Source: Garcia nutans (lineage: Eukaryota; Streptophyta; Magnoliopsida; Malpighiales; Euphorbiaceae). Taken from it: 64,000 nt of DNA. The first letter of the stretch is position 1; the number at the start of each line of letters is the position of its first letter. Below are positions 55,562 through 64,000 of the stretch, piece after piece. Under the pieces are notes generated by a model that saw nothing but the letters and a program-made list of their open reading frames with translations, ran no database searches and had not been told where the DNA came from. The position numbers were made by a program, and so were the translations under genes. Location of the stretch: NCBI GenBank assembly GCA_947685225.1, contig CANTUV010000062.1:17566501-17630500 (forward strand), read 5' to 3'.

Positions 55562-58500
55562 TGAGCAAAAACTGCATGCTTCAAGATCAGGAACTCAATC
55601 TAATGTTGAGTTATTGGAGTTTATTCGCTGGCATGAAAATGGAAATATAAGTCTACTAGCCGAGATGCCACTTCATCGCAGTTCAAATGAAAAGAGCAAG
55701 GTAATTATTTATTTTTTATTTTAACAATAAATTATTATTTTTTGTTTTTGTGTTTTTATTATTTTTTATTTTTTGTGTGTTTGTTTTTTTTCGTTTTCCT
55801 TTTCTGTGTTTTTTTTCTTTTTCTTTATATATTTGTTTGTTTTCTTTTTATTTTTGTGATTGTTTTTTTTTATTTTTTTTAGGATTTAGGAAAAATAAAT
55901 TAATTAGATGAATATATTTATGAATTTAAGTAAATAGATAGACTAAAAATAAATTTAGCTTAAAAACCAGTGGTATTGATTATGATGATATACTTACCTT
56001 GTGTTGACTTACCTCACTTCGTGTTAGCATGATCGTTGCATTATCTGGGGCGAAGGGTGTGTCTATAAAGCCCGACAATCATATGATGTAGCGCCTTCTC
56101 GAGTAAGATGAATTATCTGAGATTGCGGTTTTGAAAGCTTTATCTTGCAATTATCATCCGAGGAGTATTCGATAGATAGGAGTGTAGTTCAAGCATTGTC
56201 AGAACGGTGGATGAACACGACCCATACTTTTCACCTACCTATAGGAGAAATGACCATTGACCCGGTCGATTATACAGCCATAACAGGTATCTGGTACTAT
56301 GGCCTTTTGGTCCCTCTTACCAATGATATTCTGACATTCAAAGATATCAAAAAGTTAATTAGTATGGAACCATCATTTAAAGGGCCTTTCAAGATAAAAA
56401 TTGAGCCATTTCAGAGTTATTGGATGAACTACGAAGGACGGGTTCACAGAGACATAGCCAAACAATATGCTCGAGGATTTTTGTTGTATTTGCTCGGGTT
56501 GACCATTTTAGGCAGCACTGAATCTGCTATCCATTTATCGGTGTTGAGGGCCCTTCCTGATATGAGTATGGTACAGTTTTACGGTTGTAGTGAAGCTTGC
56601 CTTGCATGTCTTTACCATGGACTTGACAAAATTTGCAGAAATAAGAAGTCTTTTATTGGCTTTATGGCAATTATCGATGTACTTTTCTTCCACCAATGTC
56701 AATTCTTATTCTTGCATGAATTTGATTTTTATTATTATTGTAGGTACGGGTATATGAGCACAATCTTGTGAGGGTACTTGGTATTTCTTGAGATATAGTT
56801 GGGTATCTGTGAGCGGGGATTTTCACCCCCACTCCCGGTGAAATGGTTATTGCGACTTCGGCACTGTTTAGGCTAGGGGCCTTAGAGGACACGAGCCTAA
56901 GCTCAGAGAAAATGGAGTCGCCACTCGGAAGGGCCAGGAAAAAGAAAGGGGTGGATGACTCAATTCCTAAGGAGTCCCTAACCCCCTAATGGGTTCGAAA
57001 AGTTGGGTACTTGTGGAGAAGGTGAGAAATGGCCCAGCACCCCCACAATGCCTGGATCATTAGAACCGGCCTCCTTTGTAGGTCTTAATATTATAAAATT
57101 CTTATATATAATAATATTATCCATACTGCATACAATAATTAAAATAAAGCATCATTATATTAAAATCAAAGCAATGTCCAAACAAACAAATAAATGGACA
57201 CCCACTGAAAGGTGAAAACCTGCCCTTTACATTAATCCTAAAAATATGAAATAAATTAAATTACATAAGGTTAAAATAATGAGGTACCCAAAAAGTGAAA
57301 ACATACCTCTTACATTAGTACAAAAATAAATCAAAAATAATAAAGAAAATATCCATTCATTCATTCATAAATGAAATAAATTCATCACAGATTAAATAAG
57401 TCATCCATGAAAACATATAACAAATCAAATAAATAACTAAAACCAAAGTTTATATCATTACACAAATGAAATTAGGCTTTAGAGAATTAGAGTCTATAAT
57501 TTTAAAAGGTTGGAATTAGGGTTTAAGATTTTTTAGTTTTGGCAACTAGAATTAGGGTTTGAGGGTTTTTTAGGTTTACTAGATGAGGATTTGAAAATTG
57601 GGGTTTTGGAATTTTGGGAATAAATTAAGGTTTTCTCGGATTAGGGTTTTGGGTGTTTTGGCATAATAGTTTGGATTATGGTTTTGGTGGCTTTGGTAGA
57701 ATAATTTGGATTAGGGTTTTGGTGGCTTTGTTAGAATTATTTGGATTAGGGTTTTGGTGGCTTTGGTAGAATAATTTGGATTAGGGTTACAAAGTGACAA
57801 GCTTTAAAATAAATTAAGGTTTTGATTTATCTTTTTAGAAGAAACATTGGTTCCAGAGATAAATTGAGATTTTGGAAAATAATTAGGTGTGTGAGACTTT
57901 AACGGAATAATTTAGGGTTTAAAAGTTTTGGAAATAAAATAACAAATTTAAAGTTTTGAAAACAGAAGAACAATTTAGGGTTTTTGAAGTTTTGAAAACA
58001 GAAGAATAATTTAGGGTTTTTGAAGTTTAAGAAACAGAAGAATAGTTTAGGTTTTTTGAAGTTTAAGAAACAGAAGAATAGTTTAGGATTTTTGATAATT
58101 TAATCAATGACTTAGGCTACTGGATGAATGGAAAATACGATTTATAAAGATACTATTAAGTTTAATAATTTATGTTACTAACTCAATATCAAAACAAATA
58201 ATAGAAACATTTAAAAGAAAATATGGCAATAACATCATATGCTTTAACAATCCATGAATCTAAACGTAAGAATGTTGTAAATATAATAAAATAAAAGATT
58301 TATAATCAAACCTCCGTTCGTTGGATCCTCCACAATTGACTTCTGGATGAACAATGAACAAAGACAGTGTCACTGCCTTTGATGGATTGGTGATTGTTAA
58401 TTTCTTTTGCCATCTTCTCCCTTCTAGTTTAATCTCTCTTCCTTTTCTTTGATTGCCATCCTCTAGGGTTTTTTCCCCTTTCTTCCATGTGTTTAATGCT

Positions 58501-59314
58501 AGTATTTATAGGAAAATAATGTTTCCTAATCCTATTTTAATAAGAATATACAAATTTTTTAGAAAATTAGAAAACTAGGTAAAACAAGGTTTGGTCAAAA
58601 ATTCGGCAGCGCGTGGGCTGCACTAGCAAAAATTGTGCTGGAAAAAATGGCTGTGGAGGGCTAGCTGGCAAGCCAATTCATCATAAAACTGGCTGTGGCA
58701 AATTGGGCAGTGCCCAATTCGCAATCTGGGGTGAATTGGGCACTGCCCAATTCGTCATAGACAATTTTTGCTGCGAAATGGGCTGCCGCAGCTCGCTCAC
58801 AGATCCATCCTATTTTTTATTTTTATATTTTTATATTTTTTATTTTTATTAAAAATAACTATTAAATATTATTAGTAATTAAAATATTATTAAAATAAAT
58901 AAAATACTACAAAAATTATTTTAGACTATCGGATTTGAATAGGTCAAAAATTAAGGGTCTACAGTATCCGAGATTAAACTTTTGGCTGTCAGATCGTGTA
59001 AAAGTTCCCCGCTCTCACCATGTGTATACCCAATGCTTTGTCTTGAGTTGCTTAACCTGGGGCCAGGTAAAATAACATAAGTATATTTTAAAATTTATTT
59101 AAAAGCCCACTTACCTTATGTCATTTTGTAGGTCAATTTGGCCTGGTGGAACACAGAAGAGCAGACAAACTGAACTTCCTCCATGAATGCCACACTGCCT
59201 TTTCAACATACCCATTGAGTCATTGCCGACCTTGTGTCTAGTGGCTAGTTTCTCGGAGAGAGAGTATATGAGTGGTTTCTTAGTCCCGAGCAGCGGAGGA
59301 TCCCGATGTGTTGC
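55562..59314 (+). pseudogene. Plant-mobile-domain (PMD) gene, antisense to Ogre/Tat copy 2
   Basis: Exon 1 (about 55562-55700) has a frame reading SNVELLEFIRWHENGNISLL and ends AGCAAG|GTAATT. Exon 2 (56028-56678) opens HDRCIIWGEGCVYKARQSYD after TTAG, carries ERWMNTTHTFHLPIGEMTID and ITGIWYYGL, and ends at ..IID. Exon 3 starts at 56744 after TGTAG (VRVYEHNLVRVLGIS) and, past the solo LTR at 56808-58963, ends at 59066 (GGCCAG|GTAAAA). Exon 4 starts at 59132 after TGTAG and is cut at 59314. Junction phases agree with the copy at 22590-24935. Stops in exon 2 (VR*II*D) and exon 3 mark it as dead. PMD function is not established for transposon copies; the host relatives act in the nucleus. Confidence 0.78.
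56808..58963 (-). repeat. Ogre-type solo LTR inside the PMD gene
   Basis: TGTGAGCGGGG to AATTAAGGGTCTACA, 2156 bp, flanked by GTATC at 56803-56807 and 58964-58968. Removing it rejoins exon 3 of the PMD gene in frame (..VGYP/RLNFWLSD..). Contains tandem GGGTTTTGGTGGCTTTGGTA units (57660-57790) and a GC-rich stretch with inverted TTGGGC(A)CTGCCCAA-like words (58700-58760). Confidence 0.93.
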
Positions 59315-59482
59315 TGATGAGATCAATTTTTTTACTTGTTTTTAGTATTATTTTTATGTGTTTTTAGTTTATGTTTTATTTGATTTTTGTTTAAAGTTTT
59401 TTTTAAGTGTTTGTTATAGTTTAAAGTGCAAAAACTCCCTTGGATGATCAAAACAATGAAGAAAGAGCATGAATCAAGCAAG

Positions 59483-59825
59483 ACATGGCCAAGCCAAAGC
59501 AAGCCTGGCCGTGTCCCTCAAAGGAACTTCAAGGCAGTAGCAGACACGGCTAAGCCACTAGCCGTGTCTCACCCAAGGAATAAAACCAAGAAAGAAAAGA
59601 AAAGAAGGCAGAAGCTGACATTGGCAGGTGACATGGCCACAAGCTTGGTCGTGTCCCATCCTAAGCCAAAGAACAAGGAATGAGCAAAATGAAGAAACAA
59701 AAGGTGACACACCCACATGACACGTCCACAAGCTTGGACGTGTCACTCCTTGAAGAACAAAGAAAAGAAAGAAAGAAAGAGAGGCAGTGATGGACACGGC
59801 CAACTAACTCATGGCTTGGTCGTGT
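59483..59825 (+). repeat. Palindrome array in U3 of the Athila LTR
   Basis: Perfect arms: GACACGGCTA/TAGCCGTGTC (59543-59568) and TGACACGTCCA/TGGACGTGTCA (59718-59745). Less perfect members lie at about 59483, 59630 and 59792. Counterparts are in 5854-6300. Confidence 0.85.
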
Positions 59826-59829
59826 CACC

Positions 59830-59837
59830 TATAAAAT
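59830..59837 (+). promoter_or_regulatory. TATA box of the Athila LTR
   Basis: TATAAAAT just after the palindrome array; the same relative position as at 5845-5852 and 38688-38695. Confidence 0.6.
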
Positions 59838-60765
59838 GTTGAATTCTTTTGCACGGATTGAGGAACAAGTGGGGGACAAACAATTTGCTTTTCCCAAAAG
59901 AAAGATTAAAGAAAGGAAAAGCTGGCCTAAATGATAAAAAGAAAGAAAAAAACAAAGGGAATGTGTAACACCCCATCTTAGCCTACGTTTATAGACCAAG
60001 ATGGACTGTTATCTCATGGTAGTTGTGTCTTAATATTTTACTTAGCCAATTTTAAGTGCAGATTTTAAAAAAATTTTGCCAGAGTTTCCCCTATAATTGG
60101 TGGTCCCAAGTGTCGACAAAACTGATTTTTCTTATTCATGAAAAACATTTTGTTCACAATTCAATACAAGCACACTCCCAATAATCCACCCTTATAACCT
60201 CAACTACAAATCCTGCAAGAAGAATTCACACTTCTATATTCACAACCCAATTCAATTCAAAACCATACAGTTATTATACATTACTAGATTTACATGCTAC
60301 ATCAAGTTATCTCTTTGTATTGTTCAAATAAGTACATGCCAGTTTCTAACACCAAAATACAAAATAAAGAGCACCACCTAAGTTTGTTGATGACCGATGG
60401 ATCGCAGGACTCTTCTGCTCGCTACTGGCTCCTTGCTAATAACCTACGAGTTTAGAAGAAACTAAACTCGCTAAGCATTGCTTAGTGGGTACTTTAACTA
60501 ATTACGGAAAATAATTATAAAAGCATAATGCACTTTAAAAAAATCAATGAGTCGTTTTGAAAAATAATATCACAGTAAAAACAATCCATACATGTCATAT
60601 ATTCAGTTATTATCATTTTATCATTTCGCTCCACAAGGTAATTTGGTAGACTAATGTATGGTAAGGAACTAACTGAAACAACTGTATATATATTCTGTGG
60701 CTGTGGCCCTAAAAAAATTGCGGACCAAGCCCTGTGGAATCTGTGGCCGAAGCCCTCTGACCGGA

Positions 60766-60905
60766 GTCCTATATAACTCGGGCGATTGCCCTATATAACT
60801 CGGACCGAAGTCCTATATAGCTCGGGTCGTCACCCTATATAACTCGGACCGAAGTCCTATATAGCTCGGGTCGTCACCCTATATAACTCAGACCGAAGTC
60901 CTATA
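60766..60905 (-). repeat. 44-bp tandem repeats in the family-B solo LTR
   Basis: About three copies of CCTATATAACTCGGACCGAAG / CCTATATAGCTCGGGTCGTC alternation. They occupy the place where the LTRs at 29029-35277 carry the 58-bp GTGTGAGGTCAAGA units. Confidence 0.8.
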
Positions 60906-62108
60906 TTAAAGCAGCACTGCATATAGTATGATATATCATACCCTTACCGTACTCAGTACTGTCCCAGATACCAAGTGGAGCCAAAATTCTCATACCATTT
61001 CTTAATCGAATATGCATTATACAATTATCGACTTATGGTTCTTATATTATTTCACCGTGAAATATCATATTTTATCATTTTAATAACATACTATACTCAT
61101 TTATATTCATAAGGAATCAATTGGATTACTTTTGAAAAATGACCAAATGAATATTAGCAAAATGACCATATGAATAGTAAATTCTGGTTTTGGACTCAAC
61201 TCGATCCTTATTTTGAAAAATCGTATAAAATAATCCACTTGAGTAAAAATTCTAAAATTTTTACAGAATTTATTTCTACATGTTAAAATCATTCCTTTAA
61301 AATTTCAGATCAAAATGGACACAAAATCTTGGTCAAATAGTTCACCCAACCAGACTGCTCCAGTTGCCCTGCATCCTGGCAGCAGTTTTGAATTTTATAA
61401 ATTCCGTAAATTAAATTCAATCAATGTGGTTCCAAATTATTTTTCTCAAATACTAGACTTATTAAACAACAACATATCTAAAATTCAACTCAATATAATT
61501 TTTCTATATTTAATTAAAAATCGTACAAGTCACAGCAGTTTACTAATTGTAAAACAGAAAAATTTTCAAAAAAGGAGTTCAATGGTTAAAGTACCAAACC
61601 TTGCTTTCCCTTGCTCTTCTTATCTATTTCACTTCCTTTCCTCTCTAATCTCCTTGATTTCCTATGAATTTAATATGTCACATATGTAAGAACAAACCCT
61701 AGATATGAACATGATGCTACCTTATGATTTTCTAACAATCCTTTACTTATTCTTACTAATAATCACCATTTTCATCATTTCCTTTAAGTAGTTTATCATT
61801 TTTCACCATAATCATCAACTTACTAATTCTTTCCCAACATGAACATAATATCAAATCTTCCTAAACATAGCCTAATACCTAATTCTAATGAAAGAATAAG
61901 ACTTAGGATGGTATCTTACCTTATTTCCTATTGAATTTCACTTGAGAAATGGCTTGGACTTGAAACTTGTCTCCTTGAAAATGGAAGGGAGGGGGAGCAC
62001 GACTTAAAGAAGAAGAAAAGTGGTGATGGTGGTGTCTTTTTGATCCTTACTTGGGTTTGGATGACCATAATTAGTTATTTATAATTTAATTTATATTTAA
62101 TTAATTTA

Positions 62109-62398
62109 TTTATTTTCAATGGCCATGATTTGTCCAACACATTTGGATTTAATGGCTAGGATTTGGTTTATTTTCAATGGCCATGATTTGTCCAACACAT
62201 TTGGATTTAATGGCTAGGATTTGATTTATTTTCAATGGGCATGATTTGTCCAACACATTTGGATTTAATGGCTAGGATTTGGTTTATTTTCAATGGCCAT
62301 GATTTGTCCAACACATTTGGATTTAATGGCTAGGATTTGGTTTATTTTCAATGGCCATGATTTGTCCAACACATTTGGATTTAATGGCTAGGATTTGG
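62109..62398 (-). repeat. 58-bp tandem repeats x5 in the family-B solo LTR
   Basis: Five head-to-tail units starting at 62109, 62167, 62225, 62283 and 62341, each with CAATGGCCATGATTTGTCC; only a few substitutions separate them. Confidence 0.92.
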
Positions 62399-64000
62399 CC
62401 ACTTGAAAGTGGTTTTTTTTTTTTAATATTTTGCCCCCAAAGTTATATTTAATTACAATATCGCCCCTCCAGTGGAAATGTCCAAAATGTCCTTATCGGA
62501 AAATCGCCCGTAACTTACAAACCGTGCGTTTTCAGGAAAAATTGAAACCCACGGTTATGACCCGATTAATCTCAAGAATATTCTTCCGGGGTCGGATATG
62601 GGCACTATTAAGAACTTCCGACACTAAATTTTTAAGTTTACATAGTTGCCCCTAACTTTTGAGAAATTTCCACTTAGGTCCTTTTGATATCCCTTCTTGA
62701 CCTTGCTGTCTTTCTTTATTAATATCTTTTTACTCACAATTCCAAATTAAGTAATTCTTATTCCTACTGAGACTAGACATCTAGGGCTACATTGTTTCAA
62801 AATTTCAGGTTGATCCGAGCTATATCTGATTTTTGACGGTCCTTTGAAGTCAAGCCTACTATGCTGTCCTGAGGCAGCTTGCACATTGTCTACTAAATCC
62901 ATCATATCTTATTCTGTACAACTCCAAATTGGGTAATTTAAAGTTATACGTCTATCTAAGACACAAATAAACAATTAAGTCTTCTTTGAGACTCTCTAAT
63001 TCTGTCATTAACTTGGATGAAATTCGAGCTCAAGTTATAGGTCATGTTCTAAGTTCCTTTGTTCTAAGCCTAAATCATATCCTCTATGTATGTTTCTTAC
63101 CAATCTGGAATTCGGGATGTTACAGAATGTGGGAGACAAGGGAGAGTGGTATGAGTTGGAAGGTATGGGTTTTGAGCTTGGAAGGAAATAAAAAGTGGAG
63201 GAAATGCAAAGAAGTAGGAGGACAGGGGGAAAAGGGAGAAGGAGTCAACTGTTGGAGAAAAAGAGGAGAGTCTTAAGCTGAGTTTGAAGAAGAAGATACA
63301 TCCTATACAAGATCTAAACCAAGAATCAAGGATTCAAGCAAAGAAATACAAATTATTCGCCATGGATTGTTTGGTTTCTTTTACTCATTTCTCTTATTCT
63401 GTTTTTCTGATTTTGAACATGAACTAATTCATTCTCTATCTAGATATTGATGAACCCTAGCTTATTTGTATGGATTGAATAATCTTATTTAATTGAATCA
63501 TTTGATTGAGTTGTTTTATTCTTATGATGCTTAATGATTTATTTCCAATTGATAATAGCATGCTTTTTTATTGGTTGCAATTTTCATATTATTGACTTGA
63601 GAAAGCTTGATATGAATTGAATACTCATAAGGGTTGAGGATTGATTGGAGTGCTAGAGATAGACTTACAAGATCCTTTTGTTTATAATTCCTTGTTCTTA
63701 ATGCAAGATCTATTTAATTATGTTTGAGAAGAGATTCCAGCATTCTACTTAGTGATTAGGGATTAATTCACTTGAGGGAGGCTTTAGTCTAAGTTAGAGG
63801 AATGCCAATTCAACTCTATTATGTGATTTAATTGAATTGATTTTTATAAATATAATTTGGGCTAGGGGGATTCAATATTTGGATAGTATTATTACCATGA
63901 ATCCTTTTTGCACAACATTTAATTTCCCTTTACTTTCAGTTATTTAAGTTAATTGTCTTTAATTATAGAACATCACAAAACTATTGATTTGCTAATCAAC

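Larger units (their letters stand above)
52485..59314 (-). mobile_element. Ogre/Tat-type retrotransposon, copy 2, 3' part only
   Basis: Element sense is the - strand. Reading + coordinates: 3' LTR (52485-54274), purine tract in reverse, a tandem-repeat 3' UTR (54350-55172), then the PMD gene on the + strand, i.e. antisense to the element. At 59315 it is cut by an Athila LTR. GGATC (52480-52484) would be its target duplication; the partner lies outside the window. The arrangement mirrors copy 1, where the PMD gene is also antisense and 3' of pol. Confidence 0.78.
59964..63124 (-). repeat. Family-B-type solo LTR
   Basis: 3161 bp, TGTAACACCCCATC to GGGATGTTACA, flanked by GAATG at 59959-59963 and 63125-63129. 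In element sense the right part (60560-59964) and the central block (61580-61155) match the LTRs of 29029-35277, while the first 1.4 kb (63124-61700) does not, so U3 is different. It holds its own tandem arrays at 60766-60905 and 62109-62398. Confidence 0.9.
59315..64000 (+). repeat. Athila-type LTR, running off the window and interrupted
   Basis: Starts TGATGAGATCAATTTTTTTAC, the same end type as the reverse of 6463. The segment to 59963 and then 63130-64000 is co-linear with the reverse of 4707-6463. The right end (GCACTTGCGG type) lies just beyond the window, so a full element cannot be told from a solo LTR. Sense is +. The left junction falls in PMD exon 4. Confidence 0.85.

Noticed and set aside
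58613..58852. A Cys/Gly/Lys-rich 79-codon ORF resembling a small secreted peptide
   Set aside because: It arises from GCTGGCAAAA and TTGGGCACTGCCCAA repeats in the GC-rich part of an Ogre LTR. Corresponding LTR positions (50574-50807, 51418-51654) give unrelated peptides.
59426..59683. ORF with KTMKKEHESSKTWPSQ, also at 6135-6353 on the - strand
   Set aside because: It spans the palindrome array in U3, upstream of the TATA box, so it would not be transcribed from the LTR promoter. The repetitive peptide mirrors the palindromes.
1..64000. Possibility of a host gene, CRISPR array or bacterial system
   Set aside because: All recognisable proteins are retroelement-derived, apart from the PMD and DUF7745-like remnants, which lie inside elements. 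The direct repeats found are LTRs or tandem units without spacer regularity.

Overview
The window looks like repeat-dense nuclear DNA of a flowering plant, probably a eudicot; nothing in it fixes the species. I see no intact host gene, tRNA, rRNA or CRISPR array. Almost every base can be assigned to nested, mostly decayed LTR retrotransposons of four kinds: Ogre/Tat-type Ty3 elements, Athila-type Ty3 elements, a Sirevirus-like Ty1/copia element, and two non-autonomous families (called A and B here) whose LTR ends and tRNA-Met primer sites resemble Tekay/Del chromoviruses.

Layout. 1-24935: an Ogre/Tat-type element on the + strand (partial 5' LTR, primer site, gag, protease, G-patch, RT, two RNase H domains, integrase, 3' UTR), followed by two antisense gene remnants: a DUF7745-like ORF (21504-22358) and a spliced plant-mobile-domain (PMD) gene (22590-24935). 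Its protease is split by an Athila solo LTR (4707-6463) and its RT by a complete 10-kb non-coding family-A element (7896-17933). About 25441-39184: an Athila-type element on the - strand, interrupted between protease and RT by a family-B element (29029-35277) made of two 3-kb LTRs and only 233 bp of interior. 39185-52484: a copia element on the + strand whose RT is split by a rearranged Ogre-type block (43341-51844) that itself holds a family-A solo LTR (46426-49168). 52485-59314: the 3' end of a second Ogre/Tat-type element on the - strand with a second PMD gene, again antisense to the element, split by an Ogre solo LTR (56808-58963). 59315-64000: an Athila LTR running off the window, holding a family-B solo LTR (59964-63124).

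Insertion order follows from the nesting. Target-site duplications are legible for GCCAC (family-A element), TAGAA (family-A solo LTR), GTATC (Ogre solo LTR), GAATG (family-B solo LTR), GCTCC/GCTCT (family-B element) and ATGAT/ACGAC (Athila solo LTR). All gag-pol regions are broken by stops, frameshifts or catalytic substitutions.

The most interesting material is: (i) the antisense, spliced PMD gene carried downstream of pol by two Ogre/Tat-type copies; (ii) three 19-nt hairpins with a compensatory base-pair change inside the family-A interior; (iii) a twin hairpin kept in shape between the A and B LTRs although the second stem differs in sequence; (iv) palindromic GACACGG..CCGTGTC arrays in the U3 of Athila LTRs and also in one family-A LTR; and (v) modular exchange of central LTR blocks between families.
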